Source of the DNA: Pseudoflavonifractor intestinihominis | Lineage (GTDB): Bacteria > Bacillota > Clostridia > Oscillospirales > Oscillospiraceae | NCBI RefSeq assembly: GCF_040096055.1 | Contig: NZ_JBBMFK010000022.1 | Location: 3,964-67,963, forward strand | Length of the DNA: 64,000 nt | Direction: 5' to 3' | In this document: positions 1-8,428 of the stretch, piece by piece | How the letters are laid out: each line of letters begins with the position of its first letter | Numbering within the stretch: position 1 is the stretch's first letter | Notes under the pieces: generated by a model | The model's database searches: none | What the model was told of the DNA's origin: nothing | The model's input: the letters and a program-made list of their open reading frames with translations, nothing else | Program-made: the position numbers and the translations under genes

Positions 1-31
1 ACAAAATTTGCGGCGTCAATTTGTTGGTCGT

Positions 32-59
32 GACGGGCCAATAAGTTGGCGTCCTTTTT
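32..59 (+). terminator. possible weak terminator
   Basis: GACG and CCAA at 32-41 can pair with TTGG and CGTC at 46-53 around a small bulge, and five T's follow. The stem is short, so this is only a possible end for a gene lying left of the window. Confidence 0.3.
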
Positions 60-109
60 CATTTTTAGGTAATTTCAAAAAAGGCACTAAAATTTAGGAG
101 GGAAACAAA

Positions 110-1139
110 ATGGGCAGCAATCAATTTTTTCGAGAACTTTGCACCACTCTTCGCCGAGAAGGCTCCACGGCACAGCCGGAGCGGGACGGTCTGCTCCCTG
201 TGGAATGGATGGTTCTTCCCCTGTGCAAAATCAGCGACGGTGCCAGCATCCGGTACGCTCACAAAGATGTAGATACCCTGGAACGGGAACGAGCCTGCCA
301 AAAGGCCACGGATCTCGCCTGCGTGGTGCGGAAATATATGACCCTGATAGAACAGGCGCCCCCTCTGAAAGCTCAGGGGCCGACCGGTGACTTCCGAACG
401 CTGTCCGAATTCAACGGAACGGTCCTGGCTGGACACCAGACCGAGTACGGCGTCCACCTCGTGACCTGGGACTGGAGCTTTGACCGTAAGGGACTCAACC
501 AAGGGCATTCCTATAGGGAAACTGCCTGGACGCCAAGCGGGATTTTGCCATCCGCTCCGGCCTCATTCCCAAACAACTGCTTTTCGGTCAGAAGCAGCCT
601 CACCACGTATGAGGACATCTGGCGCAGAGTGATCTGGAAGGGTGTCGGACTATGATCTCATCCCTAAAGTCAACTCAGATGTGACTCTTGGCCGTTATGT
701 CGCTGTTGCCGGTCAGATGCAGGGTGATCCCAGATTCCCCGAAGCGGCCTGGCCCTACATGGACGAGCATACTCCCACCACAGGGGCATATTTGGAAGAT
801 GCAAACGAGTTGGCGTTGGCCATTGAGGGAATGCAGCATGAAGACGGCGAGCTGCTGAAATATCTGTCGGTTCTTTCGGCGGAGCAGCCTGGAACTATGC
901 AGGATTCTCTCCGTTGTGCTATGAATCTGGACGATTACGAGCGTATCACGGAGGGCACCTATGAATACGTTCAAATCGTCCTGCGGCGCATCGGTGCTGA
1001 TGATGAGCTAATCAATACCATCGACGGGTATATGGATTTTGAGAAGCTGGGCGAGGACGCCATGGTAGAGGACGGCGTCCGGCAAACCGAGCTCGGTCTT
1101 ATCCGCCGATGCAGTAACCCCTTCTCTGAAGAAACGTAG
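110..1139 (+). pseudogene. frameshifted conjugative-element accessory gene (ArdA-like C-terminal part)
   Basis: The gene starts at an ATG with an AGGAGG site a few bases upstream. The first frame (110-655) reads sensibly to about residue 135. After about 515 the sensible continuation lies in another frame (DAKRDFAIRSGLIP, ending near 605), while the first frame turns to nonsense. A third frame, open from the GTG at 642 to 1139, reads on with DLIPKVN and LGRYV. Its end has Leu/Asp-rich helices and a YMDFEKLG stretch that resemble ArdA-type antirestriction proteins. I infer one gene of about 340 codons broken by at least two frameshifts. No exact family can be named, and the ArdA link is only a resemblance. 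The type of gene fits the ICE seen at the other end of the window. Confidence 0.55.
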
Positions 1140-1571
1140 GCGTTAGAACTGGGAGATCTTTCCCGATACCCCGCAAAACCGATCTGCCACGAGTAAAGCT
1201 GGTGGCGCATACCCTCCTCGATGTGCAGATTCAGAAGACCGCCTTCTCTCCGGCGATTGCCAGCCACCCCTTCGCGAACTCTGGAATCTCTGCTCTTCGC
1301 AATGAGGACAGCATCCTTTCCAGCGGGTATGCCATATATCATATCCGCGGTAAACTTTTTGTCCGGTCTGGAAAGACGTTGGCGTGGATAAAAGTGCGGA
1401 AATTCAATATTCAGGTTGCACATAAATGCGGTCACTCGATATGACAATGGCTACTTATACACCTATCTCAGAATTTAATGAATTTGGGTAGTGTCAAGGA
1501 TTGGACCCGCTGACAAAAGCCCTAAAAACTCCACCCATATGGTATAAATAGGAACAAAGGAGGGATGGAGC
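1140..1571. other. gene-poor junction, probably decayed DNA
   Basis: No frame here has both a convincing start and recognisable protein. Open frames exist at 1202-1444 (+) and 971-1447 (-), but neither resembles a family I know, and the minus frame runs over the end of the decayed upstream gene. The last 60 bases contain an AGGAGG site that belongs to the IS1182 transposase. The stretch is probably debris between the broken ICE gene and the IS remnant. Confidence 0.4.
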
Positions 1572-2143
1572 ATGATGGGACGGCAGAGCGTTCAAATGAG
1601 TATGGTAATTCTGGATATAGCAGAATTGATCCCAACCGATCACTTACTTCGGAAAATCAATCAGATGGTTTCATTTGACTTTATCTACGATCTTGTAGCA
1701 CCGCATTACCCTGCAAATGGCCGCCCATCTGTTGATCCTGCCAGTATGTTCAAAATGCTGCTGGTAGGATACCTCTATGGCATTAAGTCCGGACGCCGAC
1801 TTGTCCAAGAAATTCAGTTAAACATTGCCTATCGTTGGTTTTGTGGCATCTGGAACGGCAGCAAAAACTGTTGAACCTGTCTATGGAGAAAGTTGCTTTG
1901 GGCAGGGGGTACGACACTGGCACTGTTCACAGGGGTTTGAAACTATTGGGAATTACCGGTTATATTCCCTCCATCCGTTTTCACAATGATCCAAGTAAAT
2001 ATGGATTTTCATATGATCCGCAGCAGGATACATTTATTTGCCCAATGGGACAACCTCTTGTGTATCACCGTCTGAACTGCAATAAGTTCACAGGGAAATA
2101 TCTTCGTTGTTACCAGGTACAGGGAGATGTATGCTCTAAGTGA
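1572..2143 (+). pseudogene. IS1182-family transposase, internally deleted remnant
   Basis: Frame 1572-1874 has the N-terminal helix block of IS1182-type DDE transposases: IPTDHLLRKIN, GRPSVDPASMFKMLLVGYLYG, then NIAYRWFCGI. It is preceded by a good AGGAGG. The reading then jumps frame, and 1835-2143 carries a later part of the same family (GYDTGTVHRGLKLLGITGYIP, DTFICPMGQPLVYHR), stopping at a CSK end. The DNA between these parts, which should hold the first catalytic acidic residues, is missing, and so is the C-terminal third. The protein cannot be an active transposase. The 3' break coincides with an inverted repeat at 2131-2194. Confidence 0.8.
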
Positions 2144-2194
2144 CTTCTTAATCATGGTTTTTGTCATGGTTAGTGAAGCAGTCACTTAGAGCAT
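2131..2194. repeat. 14-bp perfect inverted repeat at the IS1182 break
   Basis: ATGCTCTAAGTGAC at 2131-2144 is repeated inverted as GTCACTTAGAGCAT at 2181-2194, followed by TTTTCATTT. The left arm contains the last codons of the transposase fragment. The structure could act as a terminator for the remnant, or could be a palindromic scar from template switching at the deletion point. Confidence 0.7.
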
Positions 2195-2216
2195 TTTCAT
2201 TTCAGGAGGTACAGCC

Positions 2217-2351
2217 ATGAGAAACGAGAAAATCACCCCTCTGTATGAGCGTTTGAGCCGCGATGATGAGTTACAGGGCGAGAGTAACTCCATATCGAAC
2301 CATGATGTAATGTATAGAGGGTGGAATACACCAAAAAACATTACATCATGA
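2217..2351 (+). pseudogene. serine recombinase, 5' fragment
   Basis: An ATG with an AGGAGG site upstream begins KITPLYERLSRDDELQGESN, the N-terminus of a TnpX-like large serine recombinase including the catalytic-serine motif (R-L-S-R-D). After codon 28 (Asn, 2299-2301) the family sequence stops and unrelated codons run to a TGA at 2349-2351. The family would continue Q-K-K-M-L-E-D-Y, which is exactly what begins at 22747. The piece is therefore read as the left half of a gene split by insertion of the 20.4-kb element. Confidence 0.85.
2302..2351. repeat. 13-bp inverted repeat at the left end of the IME
   Basis: CATGATGTAATGT (2302-2314) and ACATTACATCATG (2339-2351) form a perfect inverted repeat around 24 bases. 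It lies directly at the inferred insertion point, so it may be a recombinase-binding element arm or a transcription stop at the end of the element. Confidence 0.75.
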
Positions 2352-2454
2352 CTGACGGCTCATTTGTGGCGAATGAAAAGACAGTTATGATAAAGGAGGG
2401 ATGCCCTCAAACCTACCGTAACTGTCAACCACATTCCCACGAAAGGAGTCTTGT

Positions 2455-2805
2455 ATGGAACTGACTTACACCAAATGCGGCGATTATCTCATTCCTGACC
2501 TTGTGTTATTGGACACCAAAGAGTACCATATCGGGAAATATGGCCGGTTGCGCCGTGCCTACTTAAAAGAACACCGGCCCATTCTGTATACCGATCTCAT
2601 TGTCACTGAAAAACTGTTTCCCCATTTGGAGGAAATCGACACCGCCTGTCGGAAGCGGCTGGAAATTATCGAAAAAGCCATGATGCAGCAAGAGGGCGTC
2701 ACAGAAGCCCTGAAAGATGCCGACCAGATGGCATGGGTGCGCTCCATGAACTCTATCCACAACAGAGCCGAGGAAATTGTCCTGGCTGAGCTGGTCTACT
2801 GCTGA
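2455..2805 (+). CDS. tnpV: TnpV transposon-encoded protein
   Basis: This 116-residue protein has the TnpV hallmarks: Y-x-x-x-G-D-Y-L-I-P-D-L near the N-terminus, then GKYGRLRRAYLKEHRP and a C-terminal AEEIVLAEL. The ATG lies a suitable distance after AAAGGAGTC. TnpV proteins are small, probably helical and of unknown biochemical role, and are found almost only in clostridial transposons and IMEs. A clear paralogue is encoded at 49276-49632 inside another gene. The gene stands just inside the left end of the IME and is followed by the DUF6809 gene. Confidence 0.9.
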   Translation: MELTYTKCGDYLIPDLVLLDTKEYHIGKYGRLRRAYLKEHRPILYTDLIVTEKLFPHLEEIDTACRKRLEIIEKAMMQQEGVTEALKDADQMAWVRSMNSIHNRAEEIVLAELVYC

Positions 2806-2818
2806 GGGAGGGAACGCA

Positions 2819-3094
2819 ATGATTTTGGAAGCCATGTATAACGGGGAGTTTTATCCCTGTGAAACGGTAGTGCCCACGTCCCCGGAATACCGCAAGGCGA
2901 TCCAAACCTGTGCGGCGTTGATGGAGCAGCTATCCCATCGGCTCAGTAAAGAGGACTATGCTCTGGTGGAGGAGCTTCGGGCGCAGAACGCTATCGCCCA
3001 GTGTGAGGAAAGTGAGAGCCATTTCAAGTATGGCTTTTCAGCGGGGCTGATTGTCCAGCAGGAAGCCCATGAACAGCTGCAAAACAAGAAATAG
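2819..3094 (+). CDS. DUF6809-like small protein
   Basis: The start is the ATG at 2819, 13 bases after the tnpV stop and behind GAGGGAGGG, rather than the longer frame from 2777 that overlaps tnpV. The 91-residue product (ILEAMYNGEFYPCE, then a helical Glu/Gln-rich body with SHFKYGFSAG) resembles the DUF6809 family of mobile-element proteins. Function unknown. It probably forms an operon with tnpV that ends at the terminator at 3107. Confidence 0.75.
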   Translation: MILEAMYNGEFYPCETVVPTSPEYRKAIQTCAALMEQLSHRLSKEDYALVEELRAQNAIAQCEESESHFKYGFSAGLIVQQEAHEQLQNKK

Positions 3095-3106
3095 GCGATG
3101 GCCGAA

Positions 3107-3150
3107 AAAGCCCACGCAGCCGGAAAGAGAACCGGAGGCGTGGGCTTTCT
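3107..3150. terminator. bidirectional terminator
   Basis: AAAGCCCACGC (3107-3117) pairs perfectly with GCGTGGGCTTT (3138-3148). T-rich sequence follows on both strands, so it can end both the rightward tnpV operon and the leftward RhuM operon. Confidence 0.85.
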
Positions 3151-3160
3151 GTGTATATGG

Positions 3161-4189
3161 TTATTCTGTCAGGGCATCCGAAGTTTCCGCAACCAGCCGG
3201 TCAAAGTCGCTCTGATAGGTCCGATCCTGCAAAACCCGGAACTTTTCAAACTCTTTCTCGGCAAAGGCTTTGGCAATGGCGGCGGTCACCTTGCCCTTAT
3301 CATGCAGAATATCTTCCTCGTTGAACTGTAAAAATGCGTCAAGCCGCTTGACCCAATCGGCCATATACATGACATTTCCACGGCGGGCCTGCCGTTCCGC
3401 ATAGTCCAGGTACATGGTGACAATCTCGTTCAGGTTACGCATTTCCGTTTCGTTCAGATAGTTTTTAGCAACGGTGACATCCGATTTGCGGATGCGGCCT
3501 TTGGGGGCGTTTTTCCATGTGGTCAGCCCCATGTTGGGCTTGGTGCTGTCGGCACGGCCGTATACGATCTCAGCGGCGGTATGATGGGTGACCGCATAGT
3601 GGAGCTTATTCTGCACCGTTGCGAAAAACTCCTTTGTGATGGGGCTTTCCACATCGTAGTCAGCGCTGCACTGGGAATAGATGTCCGTGATTTTCTGGTA
3701 GAACCTTCTCTCGCTGGCCCGGATGTCCCGGATACGCTCCAGCTGTTCCTCGAAATAATCCTTGCCGAAAAAGTTCTCCGGCTCCCGCAGCCGTGCGTCA
3801 TCCATCACATAGCCTTTGATGATGAACTCTTTCAACACCCTGTTTGCCCAAATGCGGAACATGGTCGCCTTTTTGGAGTTCACCCGATACCCCACAGCGA
3901 TAATGGCGTCCAGATTATAATAGTTGGTCTGATACCGTTTCCCGTCCGCCGCAGTTGTTTCCATTTTGGAAACAACTGAATCCTCGCTCAGTTCGCCGGA
4001 TTCAAAGATATTTTTCAGGTGCTTGGAAATGGCCGCTTTCTGTACCTCGAACAGTTCTGCCATTTTTGCCTGTGTCAGCCAGAGGTTTTCCTGAAAGAGC
4101 AGGATTTCCACCCGCACTTCTCCGTTTTCGGTCTTATAAAAGAGGATTTCTCTGGTTTCATACGGGGTCAGTCCCTGTTCCTCGCTCAT
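3161..4189 (-). CDS. rhuM: RhuM family protein
   Basis: A 342-residue protein of the RhuM (virulence RhuM, Fic/DOC-related region) family. The N-terminus has a winged-helix-like block (LWLTQAKMAELFEVQKAAISKH), then the family signature YYNLDAIIAVGYRVNSKKATMFRIWA at about residues 90-115. A basic central part and a helical C-terminus follow. RhuM was named from a Salmonella pathogenicity island and its activity is unsettled; homologues are common in defence islands and mobile elements. The ATG overlaps the upstream gene's stop by four bases, so it is translationally coupled to the zinc-finger gene at 4186. Confidence 0.88.
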   Translation of the reverse strand: MSEEQGLTPYETREILFYKTENGEVRVEILLFQENLWLTQAKMAELFEVQKAAISKHLKNIFESGELSEDSVVSKMETTAADGKRYQTNYYNLDAIIAVGYRVNSKKATMFRIWANRVLKEFIIKGYVMDDARLREPENFFGKDYFEEQLERIRDIRASERRFYQKITDIYSQCSADYDVESPITKEFFATVQNKLHYAVTHHTAAEIVYGRADSTKPNMGLTTWKNAPKGRIRKSDVTVAKNYLNETEMRNLNEIVTMYLDYAERQARRGNVMYMADWVKRLDAFLQFNEEDILHDKGKVTAAIAKAFAEKEFEKFRVLQDRTYQSDFDRLVAETSDALTE

Positions 4190-5106
4190 TCCTCGTCACC
4201 TCCATCCGTCCGGTTCTTTCCCCGGCTCTTGTAGACATTATACTGGTTCTTGCACCGTGGGCTGCAAAAGGCGGCGTTGGACCGGCTACCCAGAAACACC
4301 TTCTGGCAGTGCTTGCACAGGCGCAGGGGCTGGTCACCGTCTACCAACATGAAGCTGAACATCATCTGGATGCCCAGCAGCAGCGAATGGAAATCCCAAT
4401 AGATGGTGGGCTTATCCAACAGCTCGATGTGGTAGCTGGGGGCGATCCCACCAAATGCGGCCATGGCCTTGCGGTACAGCCCCCGTGCATCCTCGTCGAT
4501 GGAATCATAGTCATTGTAGTACAAAATAGCTGTGGTCAGCGTAAAGGCCCAGTCCTTGAACTGCTGGGCAACCCAGTCGTAGGGTTCCGCATACTCTCGC
4601 TGGAAGCTCATGTTCTTCGCCATCGGCTCGTCCATGAAAGTCATGGTCAGGGCAACCATCGTCCGGTCACCGGACACATTCCATGTGGATTCAATGCCTT
4701 TTTTCACCAAATCCAGCTGGTCAAAGGGGTAAAACAGGGACAAGTATTTGTCTGTCGCCATGGATTCTTCCTTGATGAAGTGGTTTTTCGGCAGGTACAC
4801 CGCCTCATAGTCCATAAAGGACGGTGTGGTGGGAAGGGCAGTCATCAGCCCCAGCAGGCCGTACCGGGTGATAAACTCCATGATCGCCTTTTCCACTTCT
4901 GCTTCCGGCTTGCGCCCCATCATCAGCATCCCCACATTCAGCGCATCCAGCACAATGTTGGGGACCTCTTTCAGCGGATTGTAGACATCCGGCTTTGCGC
5001 TCTTGCCGGGGGTGATATACCGCTTGCCATCTTCCGCTGTTTTCAGCTCGTAATGATCGTACCGCACCCAATGGGAACGGGACTGTTCAAATAAATTTTT
5101 CATCAT
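4186..5106 (-). CDS. hypothetical protein with C-terminal four-cysteine zinc finger
   Basis: This 306-residue protein is not recognised over most of its length. Its C-terminus (about 265-297) has C-x2-C-x13-C-x3-C in CKHCQKVF...SNAAFCSPRC followed by a basic tail, which looks like a treble-clef-type zinc finger. The same spacing and F/SNA..FC pattern ends the recombinase at 6442-8361. The body contains hydrophobic and aromatic helices but no clear membrane segment. The gene is coupled to rhuM downstream and lies 31 bases after the sigma-like gene, so the three form one leftward operon. Confidence 0.7.
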   Translation of the reverse strand: MMKNLFEQSRSHWVRYDHYELKTAEDGKRYITPGKSAKPDVYNPLKEVPNIVLDALNVGMLMMGRKPEAEVEKAIMEFITRYGLLGLMTALPTTPSFMDYEAVYLPKNHFIKEESMATDKYLSLFYPFDQLDLVKKGIESTWNVSGDRTMVALTMTFMDEPMAKNMSFQREYAEPYDWVAQQFKDWAFTLTTAILYYNDYDSIDEDARGLYRKAMAAFGGIAPSYHIELLDKPTIYWDFHSLLLGIQMMFSFMLVDGDQPLRLCKHCQKVFLGSRSNAAFCSPRCKNQYNVYKSRGKNRTDGGDEE

Positions 5107-5137
5107 ACACGCCCTTTCTCCTTAATCGTCCCAATTA

Positions 5138-5974
5138 TCAGGGGCGGTTTTTCTTTTTTCTGCGCTTGGTCTTATTCTCCCGCCGGATCACGGCGTCCTT
5201 GCCTTGTTTCCTTGCAATTTTCGAGTATTCCTCCAAAAACTGGCGTTCCCGCAAGGTCAAGCTGCTACCATGCTCCTGCTTGCCGCACAGATGGTCATAC
5301 ATCTGGCGCTGCAATTTCTTGTGGATGGTTTTCCGCAGCTTGCGGATGTTGCGGTCAGACTGCCCACGCACAGCGGCAAGCCGGGTGGTGCTGTACAGCC
5401 GCAAAGAGAGAAAATACAAAACTTCCTTATGTTCCTCACTCAGTTCTTCCACCATGCGGGAAACAAAGGCGTCGGCGGTCAGGTTGTGCATCTCATAGGG
5501 GCAGTCAAACAGGATGTCCAGAAAGTTCCCGGCCATCAGCTGCCGGTATGTGGGGTTGTTCATCCATCGGGGAATGAGTTTCGGTTCCGGCACCGCCTGA
5601 TATTCCAGCGGCACATCCCCACGGAGGTTTTCATGGTCCCGTTCCCGGCGCTCCCGGTTCCGGTCCAGCTTGTTCCATTCCTCCACCACGGCCCGGAAAT
5701 CCTTTTCGGTGCGGGCTGCTTCCTCCAGCCGCCGTATGGCCTCGGCCCGCATCTCCCGTTTCAGCCGTTTATCACTGACCGGGGCAGCTTCTTCTTCCTC
5801 GTCCTCCAGCTCTGCTTCATAGTCGATGGGATGCTCGTCCTGCTCCAGCTCACTTTCCAGCTCGGCCAGACGTTCTTCCGCAAGCGCCTGTTCCAGCGTT
5901 TCTTCCGCCCCAGCGTCCCATCCGGTGAAGCCACCCTCGGTATCCAGAAGCTCGTCATCAGACAGATACGCCAT
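5138..5974 (-). CDS. sigma-70 region 4-like DNA-binding protein
   Basis: The start chosen is ATG 5974 (M-A-Y-L-S-D-D-E-L), which has AGAGGTGGG just upstream; 20 more codons are open before it but lack a site. The 278-residue protein has a very acidic N-terminal third, a middle with conserved Trp/Pro (IPRWMNNPTYRQLMAGNFLD), and a helix-turn-helix near residues 205-250 (LSEEHKEVLYFLSLRLYS, DRNIRKLRKTIHKKL) like sigma region 4. The C-terminus is highly basic. It is probably a regulator of the RhuM operon or of the element. The family was not identified. Confidence 0.6.
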   Translation of the reverse strand: MAYLSDDELLDTEGGFTGWDAGAEETLEQALAEERLAELESELEQDEHPIDYEAELEDEEEEAAPVSDKRLKREMRAEAIRRLEEAARTEKDFRAVVEEWNKLDRNRERRERDHENLRGDVPLEYQAVPEPKLIPRWMNNPTYRQLMAGNFLDILFDCPYEMHNLTADAFVSRMVEELSEEHKEVLYFLSLRLYSTTRLAAVRGQSDRNIRKLRKTIHKKLQRQMYDHLCGKQEHGSSLTLRERQFLEEYSKIARKQGKDAVIRRENKTKRRKKKNRP

Positions 5975-6236
5975 GCCCCCACCTCTTTTCAAAAAAATAT
6001 TTTTCGATTTTTCAAAAATGGTTCCGTTTTGCACCCCGGATTTCTCCTATTAGTGAAAGAGTAATCTGAAAACAAGTTACTTGGGTTACATCGGCTCGTT
6101 CACGCAGGAGAAAGGGGGATTTCGCCATGTTCAGGCATGACACAAAAAAGAAGTAACACAATCGCAGGTTACAGGCAACGGAACTATAACAACAGTATAC
6201 ACCGGATGCGCCGAAAGCGCAAGAAAGAGAGGTTCT
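5975..6236. other. divergent intergenic region
   Basis: It separates the leftward sigma-like/zinc-finger/rhuM operon from the rightward tnpW/recombinase operon, so it must hold two promoters. A nine-residue frame starting at the ATG at 6127 has a GGGGGAT upstream, but such a short frame cannot be told from chance. No operator-like repeat was seen. Confidence 0.4.
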
Positions 6237-6440
6237 ATGGCAGATAAAAACGCCGTGTTTCTGACCCGGCACATTGGCAACACCACCTATAAAGTTCGTG
6301 TCTACCTCAGCGAAACCGCCGAGGAAACGATGGAAGATAAAATTCTGCGGCTGATCCGCAATGACGGGCTGGCAAACCAGCCGGAATGTGGTATAATGGA
6401 ACTGCCACAAATGAGCCGTCCGTCTGAAAGGAGCGCCTGA
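6237..6440 (+). CDS. tnpW: TnpW-type transposon-encoded protein
   Basis: This 67-residue protein has the TnpW pattern: RHIGNTTYKVRVYLSE, then ETMEDKILRLIRNDG. TnpW-like proteins sit directly before serine recombinase genes in clostridial transposons; their role is unknown. The start follows AGAGAGG. The stop is one base before the recombinase ATG, so the two are cotranscribed and probably translationally linked. Confidence 0.85.
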   Translation: MADKNAVFLTRHIGNTTYKVRVYLSETAEETMEDKILRLIRNDGLANQPECGIMELPQMSRPSERSA

Positions 6441-6441
6441 T

Positions 6442-8361
6442 ATGGCAAACAGACAGACGGAAGAAAAAATCACTGCGCTCTATGAGCGCCTGTCCCGTGA
6501 CGATGACCTCACGGGTGACTCGAACTCCATTCTGAACCAGAAACGTTATCTCGAAAGCTATGCAGCACAGCGGGGCTACACCAATATCGTCCACTACACA
6601 GACGATGGGTGGTCCGGTGGCAACTTTGACCGTCCTGCATGGAAGCGCCTTGTGGCGGACATCGAGGCGGGCAAGGTGGCCCATCTGCTGTGTAAGGACC
6701 TAAGTCGGATCGGCAGAAACTACCTGCAAACCGGCTTTTACACCGAGGTAATGTTCCGGCAGAATGGGGTTCATTTTGTTGCTGTCGCCAATAACATCGA
6801 CAGCGAGGAACAGGACAGCGGCGAGTTTGCGCCCTTTCTCAATATCATGAATGAATGGTATCTGCGTGACCAGTCCAAAAAGGTTTCGGCAGCATACCGT
6901 GTCAAGGGCAAGGCGGGCAAGCCAACCACCAACAACGCCATCTATGGCTACAAAAAAGACCCAGAGGACAAGGACTACTGGCTGGTGGACGAGGAAGCCG
7001 CCGCCGTGGTGCGGCGGATCTTCCGGCTTGCGGTGGAGGGGCACGGCCCCCATGAGATTGCCAAGATACTCACACAGGAAAAGGTGGAGTGCCCCGCCTA
7101 TTATCTGGCTCGCAACGGCAGAGGCAGCCGTAAGAACACCGTGGACACCAGCCGCCCCTATGACTGGTACGGCTTCACGGTCAGTTCTATGCTGACCAAG
7201 CCGGAGTATATGGGGCACACCGTGAATTTCCGTTCCTCCAAAAAGTCCTACCGGGATAAGCGGGTAAAAAATGACCCGTCCGACTGGCTGATTTTTGAGA
7301 ACACCCACGAGGCCATCGTTGACCCGGAAACCTGGCAGCTCGCCCAGCAGGTGAAACGGACGGTGCGCCGGACAGATACCACCGGCGTTGCCAATCCCCT
7401 GACCGGCCTTGTGTTCTGTGCCGACTGCGGAGCCAAGATGTATAACCACCGGGGCAAACGCAAAAAGGACGGGCGGGAGTATGGAACCGACTTTTATAAC
7501 TGCTCCACCTACACCCTGACCTTTGAGCGGGAAACCCAGATGTGTTTTTCCCACACCGTTAGCACCAAAGCCCTGAACGCTCTGATTCTGGAAACCATCC
7601 GCACTACCGCCAGCTATGCCATCCAGAACAAGGAAGAGTTTATTCAGAAAGTTCGCAGCATTTCACAGGTTCGCCAGCAGGAAGCGGCCAAGGAGCTGAA
7701 ACGCAAGGTCGCCAAGGAGCGCAAGCGCAGCGCCGAGCTGGATGTGCTGATTAAAAAGCTATACGAAACCTATGCCATGGGCAAGTTGGAGGAAAAACGG
7801 TTCGAGCTGCTGTGTGCCGAATATGAAAAGGAACAGGCGGAGCTGGAACAGCTGCTTGCATCCGAGCAGGCACAGTTGGACCAATTTCACGAGGATACCG
7901 ACCGTGCCAGCCACTTTCTGGCGCTGGCACAGAAATATACGGATTTCACCGAGCTGACCGCCCCTATGATCCATGAATTTGTGGAGAAAATTCTGGTTCA
8001 TGCCCCGGACAGAAGCACCGGGGAGCGGGTGCAGGAAATTGAGATTTATCTGAATTTCATCGGGAAGTTTGAAGTGCCCATGCCCGAACCTACCGAGGAA
8101 GAACTGGCTGCGGAGGAAAAGCGCCGCCAGAAGCGCATCCGTGACCATGAAAAGTATCTGCGCCAGAAGGAGCGCAAACAGAAGATTGCCGAGGGGCTGA
8201 TCGTTCCGGGTGAACCGTACCAGCTGGTATGCCAGTGCTGCGGAGAGCCGTTCCAGTCTGTCCGCCCCAACGCTAAATTTTGCAAACCCGCCTGCCGGGA
8301 GAAGTTCTACCGGAAGGAAAAGCGGAAAGCCAAAGAAACGGAAACATCACAAACTGCATAA
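6442..8361 (+). CDS. large serine recombinase (TnpX-like), probable IME integrase
   Basis: A 639-residue recombinase that should catalyse excision and insertion through a phosphoserine link at a 2-bp crossover. The resolvase domain begins LYERLSRDDDLTGDSNSI, with catalytic Ser18. KDLSRIGRNYLQ and SKKVSAAYRVKGKAG follow, then a recombinase domain, the zinc ribbon CADCGAKM at about 330-360 and a coiled coil at about 400-480. A DUF4368-like part and an extra C-terminal finger C-x2-C-x13-C-x3-C (about 595-620) complete it. The start follows AAGGAG. It is the only complete recombinase within the inferred IME. The terminator at 8367 ends the unit. Confidence 0.93.
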   Translation: MANRQTEEKITALYERLSRDDDLTGDSNSILNQKRYLESYAAQRGYTNIVHYTDDGWSGGNFDRPAWKRLVADIEAGKVAHLLCKDLSRIGRNYLQTGFYTEVMFRQNGVHFVAVANNIDSEEQDSGEFAPFLNIMNEWYLRDQSKKVSAAYRVKGKAGKPTTNNAIYGYKKDPEDKDYWLVDEEAAAVVRRIFRLAVEGHGPHEIAKILTQEKVECPAYYLARNGRGSRKNTVDTSRPYDWYGFTVSSMLTKPEYMGHTVNFRSSKKSYRDKRVKNDPSDWLIFENTHEAIVDPETWQLAQQVKRTVRRTDTTGVANPLTGLVFCADCGAKMYNHRGKRKKDGREYGTDFYNCSTYTLTFERETQMCFSHTVSTKALNALILETIRTTASYAIQNKEEFIQKVRSISQVRQQEAAKELKRKVAKERKRSAELDVLIKKLYETYAMGKLEEKRFELLCAEYEKEQAELEQLLASEQAQLDQFHEDTDRASHFLALAQKYTDFTELTAPMIHEFVEKILVHAPDRSTGERVQEIEIYLNFIGKFEVPMPEPTEEELAAEEKRRQKRIRDHEKYLRQKERKQKIAEGLIVPGEPYQLVCQCCGEPFQSVRPNAKFCKPACREKFYRKEKRKAKETETSQTA

Positions 8362-8366
8362 AGACT

Positions 8367-8404
8367 GCGGCCTGCCCCAACAAACCGGGCAGGCCGCTTT
8401 TTTT
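8367..8404 (+). terminator. strong intrinsic terminator
   Basis: GCGGCCTGCCC (8367-8377) pairs perfectly with GGGCAGGCCGC (8387-8397), followed by seven T's. It lies six bases after the recombinase stop. Confidence 0.93.
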
Positions 8405-8428
8405 ATGCCCTGAAACGGAGGGATTTTC

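Noticed and set aside
3955..5094. 379-codon plus-strand open frame
   Set aside because: It is antisense to rhuM and the zinc-finger gene, which have SDs, coupling and recognisable motifs.
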